Positions 6,767 through 15,311 of a stretch of DNA of 64,000 bases are shown piece after piece. Source of the DNA: Psychrobacillus sp048572895 (GTDB taxonomy: Bacteria > Bacillota > Bacilli > Bacillales_A > Planococcaceae); the NCBI RefSeq assembly GCF_048572895.1, contig NZ_CP183878.1:3596001-3660000 (forward strand), written 5' to 3'. A model generated the notes under the pieces. The model saw nothing but the letters and a program-made list of their open reading frames with translations, was not told the origin of the DNA and made no database searches. The first letter of the stretch is position 1; each line of letters opens with the position of its first letter. The position numbers were made by a program, and so were the translations under genes.

Positions 6767-7792
6767 GTGGTTAATAATGATCATTTAATCCTAAGTGGAA
6801 GTAACTCAGAAATAGCTATTGAAAGGTTTATTCCATTAATATTGAATAACATTAACGTTTTGGAGGTCATTAAAACAGGTAGCGTTGTGGTATCAGCAAA
6901 ACATTTAAGTGAAATCGTAAAAAAGTTGCCCAGTGATATTCATATCAAAATGCAGGAGAAACAACTGGTGACTATACAATCTAAAGAAATCATAATCCGA
7001 TTAAATGGTTTTAGTTCGGAACAATATCCTACTCTTCCATACATCGATTTATCAAAACATATAAGTATTCCAAGTAATAAGCTATTAGAGATTATGGAGC
7101 AAACTATGTTTGCAGTTTCTAACAACATGTCAAGACCCGTTCTAACAGGAGTAAATATAACCTTATCGGAAAACCAACTTTCATTTGTCGCTACAAATTC
7201 TCAACGTCTCGCCTCCAGAAAATACTCATTAGTATCAGACTTTGAGGGATCATTTATTATCTCGGAAACAAGTTTACGCGAGCTTTCTAAGTTAATTAAA
7301 AATGAAGTTCACATGATTACTATTTATTTTTCGGATAAATATATAGTTTTTAAATCCGATTATCTGACACTTATTTCAAGCCTTATTGAAGGTAGTTATC
7401 CTAACACATCGGGATTGTTCCTAAAAGACGCTTTAACGATTATAACTTTAAACACCAAACAGTTTTTACAGGGAATCGATAGAGCCTGTCTTTTTGCAAA
7501 TGAATGGAGAAATAACAACGTACATTTAGAAATAGCAAGTGAAAATAAAATTAAAATTTCATCATACTTTTCTGAGATAGGTTTAATAGAAGAAACACAA
7601 CCTATCGAAGAAATCACTGGCGAGACTGGCCCAAATATTTCTCTTGATGCTAGTTTTTTAATGGACGCTTTAAAAGCTATTAAAGAAGAAGAAATAAGAT
7701 TGAGTTATAGCGGTTCAATGGGCCCAATTTTAATCGAACCCATCAATAATCCTTCATATATCCAGCTTATTTCACAAGTACGCACATACTAA
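6767..7792 (+). CDS. Second beta sliding clamp (DnaN-like), N-terminally disrupted
   Basis: The open frame encodes 341 residues covering nearly all of a DNA polymerase III beta clamp: SGSNSEIAIERFIP, LSEIVKKLP, FAVSNNMSRPVLTGVNI, ATNSQRLASRKYSL, LIEGSYPNT, INRACLF-like, and the conserved C-terminal LISQVRTY. Normal clamps are about 378 residues; about 35 are missing from this frame and lie upstream in two other frames (separate entry). The nominal start is a GTG without a clear ribosome binding site. It stands alone rather than beside dnaA and recF, so it is a paralogue, perhaps a specialised or decaying clamp. The long intact frame argues either that decay is recent or that the breaks are sequencing errors. 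Confidence 0.8.
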   Translation: MVNNDHLILSGSNSEIAIERFIPLILNNINVLEVIKTGSVVVSAKHLSEIVKKLPSDIHIKMQEKQLVTIQSKEIIIRLNGFSSEQYPTLPYIDLSKHISIPSNKLLEIMEQTMFAVSNNMSRPVLTGVNITLSENQLSFVATNSQRLASRKYSLVSDFEGSFIISETSLRELSKLIKNEVHMITIYFSDKYIVFKSDYLTLISSLIEGSYPNTSGLFLKDALTIITLNTKQFLQGIDRACLFANEWRNNNVHLEIASENKIKISSYFSEIGLIEETQPIEEITGETGPNISLDASFLMDALKAIKEEEIRLSYSGSMGPILIEPINNPSYIQLISQVRTY

Positions 7793-7806
7793 TACTTTGC
7801 ATAATG

Positions 7807-7843
7807 AAAAACCAGAGATAACCTATTTTCAGGTCATCTCTGG
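7807..7843. terminator. Bidirectional terminator between dnaN-like gene and mpg
   Basis: Hairpin AACCAGAGATAACC/GGTCATCTCTGGTT flanked by A- and T-rich sequence; convergent genes on either side. Confidence 0.8.
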
Positions 7844-8428
7844 TTATCTCATTTTCGATACAAATGGATTTTCTGTCTCCCAAAATCTATACGGGTAATG
7901 GACCGCTTCTCCGCTGTTTTGAATACCTATCCTTGGACCAGTAGATACAGAATTTATCTGCTCCCCCTTTGCCATGTACAAGGGCTTTTCTGTCCAATGT
8001 GAACCATAGTGTTCCATGGATATACCCATAGCTTTAGTTAGCTTTCCAGGTCCGTTCGTCCACTGTTTCATCGGAAGATCGTTGCGGAATTTCTTCATCA
8101 AATCTAATCCTTCCACTGGTTCGACAGCACGGATTAATATCGCATTGGGAATGCCCAAAGGCGCCGCAACTACATTGATGAGCGTATGAGTGTGCATTTG
8201 ATATGTGTATATTAGTCCTGGATCACCAAACATAACTTCGGTTCGCTTCGTCCTCCTATTACCAAAACTATGTGCCGCTCGATCATCTGGTCCCATATAT
8301 GCTTCGGTTTCTACAATTTTTCCAACGATTAACCCACTTGGATGCTCATGAACAATATAATTTCCTAATAATTGGCGTGCAAGCTCTAAAGTCGGTTGCT
8401 GAAAAAAAGATGCATCGATTGGCTTCAT
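7844..8428 (-). CDS. 3-methyladenine DNA glycosylase (AAG/MPG family)
   Basis: Removes alkylated purines from DNA as the first step of base excision repair. The 194-residue protein has the family length and motifs: LARQLLGNYIV, IVETEAYMGPDDRAAHS with the catalytic Glu, RTEVMFGDPGLIYTYQMH, INVV, and NGPGKLTKAMGI. The ATG used lies 2 nt beyond the stop codon of the CoA-transferase gene, with AAGGG upstream inside that gene, so the two are translationally linked in one operon, an unusual pairing of repair and acyl-CoA metabolism. A longer in-frame start would overlap the upstream gene. Confidence 0.93.
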   Translation of the reverse strand: MKPIDASFFQQPTLELARQLLGNYIVHEHPSGLIVGKIVETEAYMGPDDRAAHSFGNRRTKRTEVMFGDPGLIYTYQMHTHTLINVVAAPLGIPNAILIRAVEPVEGLDLMKKFRNDLPMKQWTNGPGKLTKAMGISMEHYGSHWTEKPLYMAKGEQINSVSTGPRIGIQNSGEAVHYPYRFWETENPFVSKMR

Positions 8429-8429
8429 A

Positions 8430-9701
8430 TTAAATAAATCCCTTCTTTTTCGCTTCAAATGTTAGCTCTTCTCTAAACTTTGGATGTGAAATGGAGATAA
8501 GCTGTTTCGCACGCTCTGAAATTGGTTTTCCAAACATTTTAGCAATGCCGTATTCCGTAACAATCATATCTACATCATTTTTTGAAGTTGTCACAACAGA
8601 ACCTGGAGTTAAACTTAGTTTTATACGTGAAATTTCATCATTTTTTGCTGTAGATGTCATACATACAAATCCTTTCCCTTCTTTTGCAAAGCGAACACCA
8701 CGAGCGAAGTCAGCTTGTCCTCCCGTAGACGAATAGTAATTTCCAGCAACCGTTTCGGAGGCACATTGTCCAAATAAGTCTACCTCTGTAGTCGCATTAA
8801 TCGAAACAATGCGCTCTTCCTTGGCAATTTCTCGTGGATCATTCACAATACTTACAGGTAAAAACTCCACAGCGGGATTATTATCAAGGAAGTCATACAT
8901 TTTCTTTGATCCATGCGCGAAGGTAGCAATGATTTTTCCTTTATTCGTAAACTTTTGTGTTCCATCAATGGCACCTGCTTGTACTAAATCCACAATTCCA
9001 TCGACGAACATTTCCGTATGAATACCTAAATGACGATGACTTTTTAATAAGCTCACCACTGCATTTGGAATAGAGCCAATACCAATTTGAAGTGAGTCTC
9101 CATTTTTAATTGTCTCCGTCACATATTCAGCAATTTTCATATCCTTTTCACCAATAGGGATTGCAACGTCCTCGAATAATGGACGATCATTTTCAACAAA
9201 GCCGGCAATTTGGGTAATGTGGATTTGATTTTGCCCAAAAGTGCGTGGCATATGTTTATTCACTTCTAATATAAATGGCACTGTACCGATAAACTCACTC
9301 ACGATATCCGCCTGCGTACCTAAGGAAAAGTAACCAAACTCGTCTATTGGCGAAGCTACAGCCATAATCATCGACAGATTTGTAGAGCTCTTTAATATAC
9401 GTGGCATTTCATGAAAATGATTTGGTACTAAGTCTACCAATCCTTGATGGAACTGTTTTCTTGTTGCCCCGCTTAAAAAGTAAGAGACATGGTGTAGTTG
9501 TCCAGGAAAGGTGCCATTCATATACTTTCTAGATTGTAAGGCAAGTAATTGATGTATTTTCACATTATTTAATTGATGTGCTTGATCCTCTAAAATATCC
9601 AATAATTTATGTGGTTCTCCATTCGTTAGCGGAAGAATTATATCTGCATTGTTAGGAATTAGATCGATTACCTGTTGTGCTGTTAGTTGTTTGTTATTCA
9701 T
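8430..9701 (-). CDS. Acetyl-CoA hydrolase/CoA-transferase family protein
   Basis: A 423-residue member of the 4-hydroxybutyrate CoA-transferase / acetyl-CoA hydrolase family, moving CoA between acetate-like acids. Visible are GIGSIPNAVV near residues 207-216, the catalytic glutamate in INATTEVDLFGQ (about residue 306), GGQADFARG near 327 and the end motif VTEYGIAKMFGKPISERAKQL. The exact acceptor acid cannot be read from sequence. Its start overlaps the stop of the preceding P-loop gene by 4 nt and its stop is 2 nt from mpg, so the three form one transcription unit. Confidence 0.88.
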   Translation of the reverse strand: MNNKQLTAQQVIDLIPNNADIILPLTNGEPHKLLDILEDQAHQLNNVKIHQLLALQSRKYMNGTFPGQLHHVSYFLSGATRKQFHQGLVDLVPNHFHEMPRILKSSTNLSMIMAVASPIDEFGYFSLGTQADIVSEFIGTVPFILEVNKHMPRTFGQNQIHITQIAGFVENDRPLFEDVAIPIGEKDMKIAEYVTETIKNGDSLQIGIGSIPNAVVSLLKSHRHLGIHTEMFVDGIVDLVQAGAIDGTQKFTNKGKIIATFAHGSKKMYDFLDNNPAVEFLPVSIVNDPREIAKEERIVSINATTEVDLFGQCASETVAGNYYSSTGGQADFARGVRFAKEGKGFVCMTSTAKNDEISRIKLSLTPGSVVTTSKNDVDMIVTEYGIAKMFGKPISERAKQLISISHPKFREELTFEAKKKGFI

Positions 9702-10255
9702 GTTGATATACTCCTATGGTGTTCGATATTTTTTATAGTTGGTGCAGTCATGAGAAATCCTTTTACTTCTTTAGGATTTCGCAAAATGCATATATCTGTT
9801 TCTTTTACGTTTCTTAAAATGTCAAGTGTATGCGGGCGTACATCTTTTGGAAATCGCCATACCCATTTAGCAAATTCTACGTCTATTTTTTCTTTGCAGC
9901 CTGGCGCCATATCCGGACGTGTTTTTCCACGGTAAATCAACGCTCGCTTGAAAACCCTATATGTGCACAAAATTTTAGAAAAATCCAAGAAAATAATTAA
10001 GTCTGCATAGGATGCTCGCAACTCTAATGTTGAGTCGAAATTCCCATCTATAATCCACTTATCTTTTTCTAGTTCTGCTTGAATTTTTTCACGAAACTCC
10101 GGCTTTGGCGTAGGAACCCATCCCTCTTTCCAAAATAGTGTATCTAGATGGATTAAGGGTAAGTCCCACTTCTTCGACAACAGTTTGGACAAGGTAGATT
10201 TACCTGCACCGCTTGAACCGACTATAAGTATACGTTTATATTTTAGCTGATACAT
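9698..10255 (-). CDS. P-loop kinase-like protein (FlaR/topology modulation type)
   Basis: A 185-residue P-loop NTPase of the adenylate-kinase-like fold. Walker A GSSGAGKST lies at residues 13-21, with LPLIHLDTLFWKEGW, a conserved signature of the proteins annotated as DNA topology modulation protein FlaR, and WIIDGNF after it. The biochemical activity of this family is not settled; a small-molecule kinase role is plausible. The RBS GAGGAT precedes the ATG. First gene of an operon with the CoA-transferase (4-nt overlap) and mpg. Confidence 0.8.
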   Translation of the reverse strand: MYQLKYKRILIVGSSGAGKSTLSKLLSKKWDLPLIHLDTLFWKEGWVPTPKPEFREKIQAELEKDKWIIDGNFDSTLELRASYADLIIFLDFSKILCTYRVFKRALIYRGKTRPDMAPGCKEKIDVEFAKWVWRFPKDVRPHTLDILRNVKETDICILRNPKEVKGFLMTAPTIKNIEHHRSIST

Positions 10256-10314
10256 CCTCTACCCCCTTTGGTTATCCATTCTTCATATTACTATGTTTCC
10301 ACCTGCAAGCAAAA

Positions 10315-10344
10315 CAAAAACCTGCCCCTTAGGAACAGGTTTTT
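10315..10344 (-). terminator. Terminator of niaP
   Basis: Hairpin AAAACCTG/CAGGTTTT around CCCCTTAGGAA, just beyond the niaP stop codon; on the minus strand it is followed by GTTTTTGTTTTG. Confidence 0.75.
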
Positions 10345-10348
10345 GCAT

Positions 10349-11551
10349 CTATTCTAATTCTACTTGTTTTGTTTCCGTACCAAGGAACAGTACCGCTAAT
10401 ACTCCTATAACAATCGCAACACAGAAGATAGTGAAGATATAACCGATTTCAAAGTCTCTCATTACGAGAGTACCTACCAACAACGGCCCTAAAATCCCGC
10501 CTATACGTCCAACAGATGCGGCCATACCAGAACCTGTTGCACGAATGACAGTTGGATACTGCTCTGGGGAATATGCATATAAAGCACCCCATGCCCCAAG
10601 GTTAAAGAATGATAAAAGAATACCTGATACCATTAATAATGTCGTTGTCTCAGCAGATCCAAAGACGAATGCACTTGCCGCAGTTCCCAATAAATAAGTA
10701 ACTAAAACAAATTTACGTCCTGCCTTCTCAATCAACCAGGCAGCCGAAAAATAACCTGGTAATTGAGCAATGGTCATGATCAATACGTATTCAAAGCTTT
10801 TAATGAGAGTGAATCCTTTAATGACCATTACACTTGGTAGCCATAGGAACATTCCATAATAAGAAAACACGACCGTAAACCATACAATCCATAACATTAG
10901 TGTTCGCTTTGCATATTTCTTTGACCAAACTTCACTCATATTTTGTATAATACTTCGAGATTCAGATTTCTTGCCAGTATATTTAGGTGAATCTGGTAAT
11001 TTTAAACGCAAATAAATAGCATAAAAGGCCGGTAATGCAGTAACAATCAAAGCAACTCTCCAACCGTAGTGAGGAATAATAAAATAGGCAATGATTGCGG
11101 AAATAATCCATCCTGCGGCCCAAAAGCTTTCTAATAGAACAACTACTCTTCCACGTTCTTTTGCTTCCACACTCTCAGATACTAATGTTGAGGCTACTGG
11201 AAGTTCTCCTCCAAGTCCCATTCCCACAAAAAATCTTAACAGTAAAAACGCTGCAAGTGTCGTTGTAAGAGCCGATAATCCACTTGCAATAGAAAACACT
11301 AATAGAGTAATCATAAATATTTTTTTTCGCCCTACTTTATCTGCAAAAACTCCAAATACGAGAGCTCCTACTGCCATCCCAATTGAATTGACACTCCCGA
11401 TCCATCCCATTTGCCCTGGAGTTAAATTCCATTCTACTGCTAAAGCTGCAATTACAAATGATAGTATTCCCACATCCATTGCGTCGAACATCCATGCAAG
11501 CCCTGCTATCCCCAGTAGTTTATTTTTAGATATCTTTTTTTGTTCTTTCAT
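10349..11551 (-). CDS. niaP: Niacin permease NiaP, MFS transporter
   Basis: A 400-residue, 12-helix major facilitator protein importing nicotinate or nicotinamide for NAD salvage. It matches Bacillus NiaP (YceI) along its whole length: KLLGIAGLAWMFDAMDVG at the N-terminus, ADKVGRKK in the loop after helix 2, GMGLGGELPVASTLVSE, FSYYGMFLWLPSVM, IAQLPGYFSAAWLIEKAGRK and GTETKQVELE at the end. An operator-like direct repeat of the NiaR type lies immediately upstream, strengthening the substrate call. Divergent from the threonine operon. Confidence 0.92.
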   Translation of the reverse strand: MKEQKKISKNKLLGIAGLAWMFDAMDVGILSFVIAALAVEWNLTPGQMGWIGSVNSIGMAVGALVFGVFADKVGRKKIFMITLLVFSIASGLSALTTTLAAFLLLRFFVGMGLGGELPVASTLVSESVEAKERGRVVVLLESFWAAGWIISAIIAYFIIPHYGWRVALIVTALPAFYAIYLRLKLPDSPKYTGKKSESRSIIQNMSEVWSKKYAKRTLMLWIVWFTVVFSYYGMFLWLPSVMVIKGFTLIKSFEYVLIMTIAQLPGYFSAAWLIEKAGRKFVLVTYLLGTAASAFVFGSAETTTLLMVSGILLSFFNLGAWGALYAYSPEQYPTVIRATGSGMAASVGRIGGILGPLLVGTLVMRDFEIGYIFTIFCVAIVIGVLAVLFLGTETKQVELE

Positions 11552-11563
11552 ATCGTATATTCC

Positions 11564-11583
11564 GCCCCTGTCTTTACACCTGT
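11564..11583 (-). promoter_or_regulatory. Candidate NiaR (nicotinate repressor) operator
   Basis: On the minus strand two direct half-sites, ACAGGTGT and ACAGGGGC, are spaced 12 bp apart with AAAG between them, as in the NiaR (YrxA) binding pattern. The second half-site overlaps the niaP ribosome binding site. Confidence 0.65.
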
Positions 11584-11606
11584 AAAGTTTTTTAGTTTAC
11601 TTGTTT

Positions 11607-11635
11607 AGTATACGCATGGAATTGTAAAGTTACAA
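11607..11635 (-). promoter_or_regulatory. Sigma-A promoter of niaP
   Basis: TTGTAA, 17-nt spacer, TATACT on the minus strand, ending about 55 nt upstream of the niaP start and just upstream of the NiaR-like repeat. Confidence 0.7.
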
Positions 11636-11648
11636 TATAAATTTTATC

Positions 11649-11677
11649 TTGTTTTTTACACTTTATTAGAGTAAAAT
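11649..11677 (+). promoter_or_regulatory. Sigma-A promoter of thrC-thrB
   Basis: TTGTTT, 17-nt spacer, TAAAAT, about 57 nt upstream of thrC. No T-box or leader peptide is visible in this short leader. Confidence 0.6.
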
Positions 11678-11733
11678 GTCCTTTATACAAATACATATGT
11701 TTGTTCAAGAAGAACAGAGAGGCGGAATACATC

Positions 11734-12792
11734 ATGGCTTGGCAAGGATTAATCGAAGAGTATAAAAAGTTTTTACCAGTAACAGAAAATACACCTAAAT
11801 TGACTTTACTAGAGGGTAATACGCCTCTCATTAAACTAGAAAACTTATCAAAAGAATTAGGCATCGAATTATACGTGAAGGTAGAAGGAGCAAATCCTAC
11901 TGGATCTTTTAAAGATAGAGGCATGGTTTTTGCAGTTGCAAAAGCAAAAGAAGAAGGAAGCAAAGCAATTATTTGTGCTTCTACGGGAAACACTTCGGCT
12001 GCGGCAGCTGCATATGCGGCTCGTGCTGGAATGCGAGCAGTTATCGTTATTCCAGAAGGTAAAGTTGCTGCTGGAAAGTTGGCTCAAGCATATATGTATG
12101 GAGCAGAAGTCATTCAAATAGAAGGAAACTTTGATGTTGCGCTTGAAATGGTCCGCGCTATTAGCGAAACATCTCCTATTACCCTAGTGAATTCCGTCAA
12201 CCCATATCGTATTGAAGGACAGAAGACAGCCGCCTTTGAAATTTGTGATGTGTTAGGTACTGCACCTGACTATCTAGCAATACCAGTAGGAAACGCAGGT
12301 AATATTACTGCTTACTGGAAAGGGTTCAAAGAATATAACGAGAAAAAAGAAACAGGTCTACCTCAAATCTTTGGCTTTGAAGCAGAGGGCTCAGCTGCCA
12401 TTGTACAAGGAAAGCCTATCGAATTCCCAGAAACAATCGCAACTGCAATTCGTATCGGTAACCCTGCAAGCTGGAAAGGTGCAGAAGCAGCACGTGATGA
12501 GTCAAATGGTGTTATCGAAGCTGTAACTGATGAAGAAATTATCGACGCGTATAAACTGATTGCAAGCAGAGAAGGTATCTTCGCAGAACCTGGATCATGT
12601 GCTTCTATCGCGGGTCTATTACGTTCAGTAAAAAACGGGAAAATTAAAGCAGGAAGCAAAGTAGTTGCAGTATTAACTGGTAACGGCTTAAAAGATCCAC
12701 AAACTGCAATTGACGTAAAAGTTGCTGAGCCACATAAGTTGGAAAGCAATGCACCAGCTCTTAGTGCATTTATCGAGGAGGTGCTGGCATAA
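11734..12792 (+). CDS. thrC: Threonine synthase
   Basis: PLP enzyme turning O-phosphohomoserine into threonine, the last step of the pathway. A protein of about 352 residues, normal for the short Bacillus form. The PLP lysine is in NPTGSFKDRGM (about residue 60), the phosphate-binding loop is in PVGNAGNITAYWKGF, and CASTGNTSAAAAAYAARAG contacts substrate. The ATG giving MAWQG is preferred because AGGCGG lies at good spacing and family members start here; an upstream TTG would add 11 residues. Its stop codon overlaps the thrB start (TAATG). The usual first gene hom is not present here. Confidence 0.96.
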   Translation: MAWQGLIEEYKKFLPVTENTPKLTLLEGNTPLIKLENLSKELGIELYVKVEGANPTGSFKDRGMVFAVAKAKEEGSKAIICASTGNTSAAAAAYAARAGMRAVIVIPEGKVAAGKLAQAYMYGAEVIQIEGNFDVALEMVRAISETSPITLVNSVNPYRIEGQKTAAFEICDVLGTAPDYLAIPVGNAGNITAYWKGFKEYNEKKETGLPQIFGFEAEGSAAIVQGKPIEFPETIATAIRIGNPASWKGAEAARDESNGVIEAVTDEEIIDAYKLIASREGIFAEPGSCASIAGLLRSVKNGKIKAGSKVVAVLTGNGLKDPQTAIDVKVAEPHKLESNAPALSAFIEEVLA

Positions 12793-13703
12793 TGGTTTGG
12801 TGTATATCAATACCAGCAAGTACAGCAAATCTTGGACCAGGCTTTGACTCCATCGGTATCGCGCTAGATAAATATTTAGAACTTGAAGTAGAGTTAGGCT
12901 CTGATTGGGAAATCATAAATTTATCGGGTAATCTTCCGAATGTTCCAAACACACAGGATCATTTAATTGTCCAAGCTGCAGAAAAAACGGCTGAGTTACA
13001 TGGTTTTTCACTTCCTCCATGCACAGTGAAAGTGAAAAGTGAAATTCCACTAGCACGCGGTATGGGAAGCAGTGCCTCTGCCATTGTCGCGGGAGTAGAG
13101 TTAGCCAATCAAGTCTTGGAATTACAACTAACCTCTCAGGACAAATTACAAGTTGCGACACTAATGGAAGGACATCCTGATAACGCAGCAGCTTCGATTT
13201 TTGGAGGCTTTACCATCTCCTCTAATGCAGAAAATGGAGAAATAAATGTATTTCATGCGGATCATATAGAGGCATCATTTGTGCTATTTATCCCAAACTT
13301 TGAGTTAAAAACTGCAAAGGCTAGAAAAGCACTACCAGATACCTACACACGTCAAGAGGCAGCACAAGCTAGCGCAACTGCAAACTTGTTAACTGCAGCA
13401 TTTCTATCACAAGCATTTGAACAAGCAGGAACTTATATGGAACAGGATTTATTTCATGAGCCGTACCGCCTTGATTTAATCCCACAGAGTAAGGATATTA
13501 AAATTGCAGCCAAAAATGCAGGAGCATTTGGAACTTGTATAAGTGGTGCTGGTCCCACTCTACTCTCACTTGTAGAAAAAGGAACAGAAGAGGAATTCAT
13601 CTCTAAACTAAAAGGACAGTTCCCTGAGTTCGAACTTGTAGCGGTACCTATGAACATTACTGGAACAATTGTTTCGGTAAAAGACGCTGAACGCACTCGT
13701 TAG
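12792..13703 (+). CDS. thrB: Homoserine kinase
   Basis: GHMP-family kinase that phosphorylates homoserine with ATP, supplying the substrate for ThrC directly upstream. The 303-residue protein has the three GHMP motifs: PASTANLGPGFD at residues 8-19, the ATP loop PLARGMGSSASA at 86-97, and the C-terminal GTCISGAGPTLLSL. RBS GAGGAGG lies inside the end of thrC and the two genes overlap by one base, so they are translationally coupled. Confidence 0.96.
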   Translation: MVWCISIPASTANLGPGFDSIGIALDKYLELEVELGSDWEIINLSGNLPNVPNTQDHLIVQAAEKTAELHGFSLPPCTVKVKSEIPLARGMGSSASAIVAGVELANQVLELQLTSQDKLQVATLMEGHPDNAAASIFGGFTISSNAENGEINVFHADHIEASFVLFIPNFELKTAKARKALPDTYTRQEAAQASATANLLTAAFLSQAFEQAGTYMEQDLFHEPYRLDLIPQSKDIKIAAKNAGAFGTCISGAGPTLLSLVEKGTEEEFISKLKGQFPEFELVAVPMNITGTIVSVKDAERTR

Positions 13704-13774
13704 GTGCTGGAGTAGGTAAGGACTTATAGAAAGTTTTCTACAGATTGAAGATTTTATACGTTATTGGCCAATAT

Positions 13775-13820
13775 AAAAGGCAGTGCTATTCTCTCCTAAG
13801 AGAATCTACACTGCCTTTTT
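13775..13820. terminator. Bidirectional terminator between thrB and zupT
   Basis: Hairpin AAAGGCAGTG/CACTGCCTTT with an inner ATTCTC/GAGAAT stem, flanked by A- and T-runs. Confidence 0.85.
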
Positions 13821-13825
13821 CATCG

Positions 13826-14635
13826 TTAAGCTAATAGTACAAGACTTAGGGCCATTACGAGCATTCCTGCAACGACTCCATAAATAGATAAATGGGTTTC
13901 ATCATATTTTTTCGCTGCTGGTAGTAATTCATCCAATGAAATAAAGACCATAATTCCCGCTACTGCTGCAAATACTACTCCAAACACTGCTCCATTTAAA
14001 TACGGCATCAGTATTAAATAAGCAACGAACGCTCCAACTGGTTCAGCTAAACCAGATAGGAAGGATAATTTAAAAGCTTTTTTTCGACTTCCTGTTGCAA
14101 AGTATATAGGTACTGCTACGGCAATCCCTTCTGGAATATTGTGAATTGCTACTGCAATTGCAATTGCAATCCCTAAATTGGGATCTTGCAAGGCAGATGC
14201 GAAAGTTGCAATTCCTTCAGGAAAATTATGAATCCCTATTGCAAGAGCTGTGAAAACACCCATTTTCATTAATTTCGTATGCTCTGGGTTGCTTAATTTC
14301 TCATCCATATCTTCTACACTTTTAACTTCATGGGGATTACCAAGAGTAGGTATTAATCGGTCGATTACTGCAATTACAACCATCCCACCGAAAAATCCAA
14401 CTAACGTCATCCAATAACCATTAGTCGCTCCAAGCTCTGCTACAAGAGAATCCTTGGCCTTCACGAAAATTTCTACCAAGGATACATAAATCATGACACC
14501 CGCTGAAAAACCTAATGCAACTGATAAAAACTTTGTATTTGTGCGAGATGTCAATAAAGATAGTAAACTACCAATCCCAGTTGCAAGACCAGCAAATAAT
14601 GTAAGTAACAAAGCAAACGCTACATTTCCATCCAT
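13826..14635 (-). CDS. zupT: ZIP family divalent metal transporter (ZupT-like)
   Basis: Membrane carrier for zinc and related divalent metals into the cell. About 269 residues and eight hydrophobic segments. The metal-binding signatures of the ZIP family are present in helices 4 and 5: HNFPEGIATF and HNIPEGIAVAVP. A cytoplasmic acidic loop (VEDMDEKLSNPEHTK) separates the helix groups. The ATG giving MDGNVAF is chosen from topology; a start 25 codons earlier would add a very basic extension. The ribosome binding site is weak. No Zur or Mn box could be identified with confidence; a large palindrome lies about 120 bp upstream. Confidence 0.88.
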   Translation of the reverse strand: MDGNVAFALLLTLFAGLATGIGSLLSLLTSRTNTKFLSVALGFSAGVMIYVSLVEIFVKAKDSLVAELGATNGYWMTLVGFFGGMVVIAVIDRLIPTLGNPHEVKSVEDMDEKLSNPEHTKLMKMGVFTALAIGIHNFPEGIATFASALQDPNLGIAIAIAVAIHNIPEGIAVAVPIYFATGSRKKAFKLSFLSGLAEPVGAFVAYLILMPYLNGAVFGVVFAAVAGIMVFISLDELLPAAKKYDETHLSIYGVVAGMLVMALSLVLLA

Positions 14636-14755
14636 TGACCCAACTTCTTTCTTTTTAACCGATTTTAATTTATTATACGCAAAATGTTTCCTTAACACAA
14701 CTTTTTTCAACCAACGAAAATATCATTCCCCTCTTATAGTCACTTAGCAAATTTC

Positions 14756-14796
14756 TTATAACTTAATAAGATAACATCTATCTTCTTAAGTTATAA
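14756..14796. promoter_or_regulatory. 41-bp near-perfect palindrome between zupT and hmoA-like gene
   Basis: Arms of 18 bp (TTATAACTTAATAAGATA and TATCTTCTTAAGTTATAA, one mismatch) around a 5-bp centre. There is no T-run after either arm, so it is not an ordinary terminator. It may be an operator for zupT or a cruciform. Confidence 0.5.
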
Positions 14797-14887
14797 ATGA
14801 AAAAACATTAGAAAAAGTGCTTAAGACACTTAATCCAATGCTAGATTATTATATATATTTTATACTCACGTGATTGCTGCTACTTTT

Positions 14888-15220
14888 CTATTCCACGACG
14901 GTGTAACTACCATGCTCCATAGCGATTACATATTCAGGCTGTGGTGGTTTTCCACCATGCTCTTTAATTTTATTTTTATGTCCCGCAATATGCTCTGGAC
15001 TCTTTTCCCATGCTTTCCAAGCCTCTTCTGATTCCCAACGAACAATCATTAATACCTCTTCTTCACCGCGACGAACATTTTTCACTAATAGCTCACGCCC
15101 TATGAAACCTTCACGTTGTTCAATTAATGATGGACCTTGATCTGGCTTTTTCTTAAAACGCTCAAGAATTTTATCAGCATTTCCTTCAGTCACTGTCCAT
15201 TTACGAATTTGTACTAACAT
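14888..15220 (-). CDS. Heme-degrading monooxygenase, HmoA-like (ABM domain)
   Basis: A small ferredoxin-like-fold protein of about 110 residues from the antibiotic-biosynthesis-monooxygenase family. It resembles Bacillus HmoA (YetG), with conserved GFIGRELLVKNVRRGEEEVLMIVRWES, WKAWEKSPEHIAGHK and a C-terminal beta strand. HmoA opens the haem ring in the cytosol to release iron. The second of two nearby ATGs is favoured, as it lies 6 nt from GGGGGA while the first is almost on top of it. No Fur box is visible upstream. The haem function is an inference from family similarity. Confidence 0.8.
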   Translation of the reverse strand: MLVQIRKWTVTEGNADKILERFKKKPDQGPSLIEQREGFIGRELLVKNVRRGEEEVLMIVRWESEEAWKAWEKSPEHIAGHKNKIKEHGGKPPQPEYVIAMEHGSYTVVE

Positions 15221-15311
15221 TTCCATTCCCCCATTTAAAATATATCTTAGTGAGACTATACTATTTATAATGCATAACAGCTTTTCTAACAGTATTTAAA
15301 CTACTTCACTC

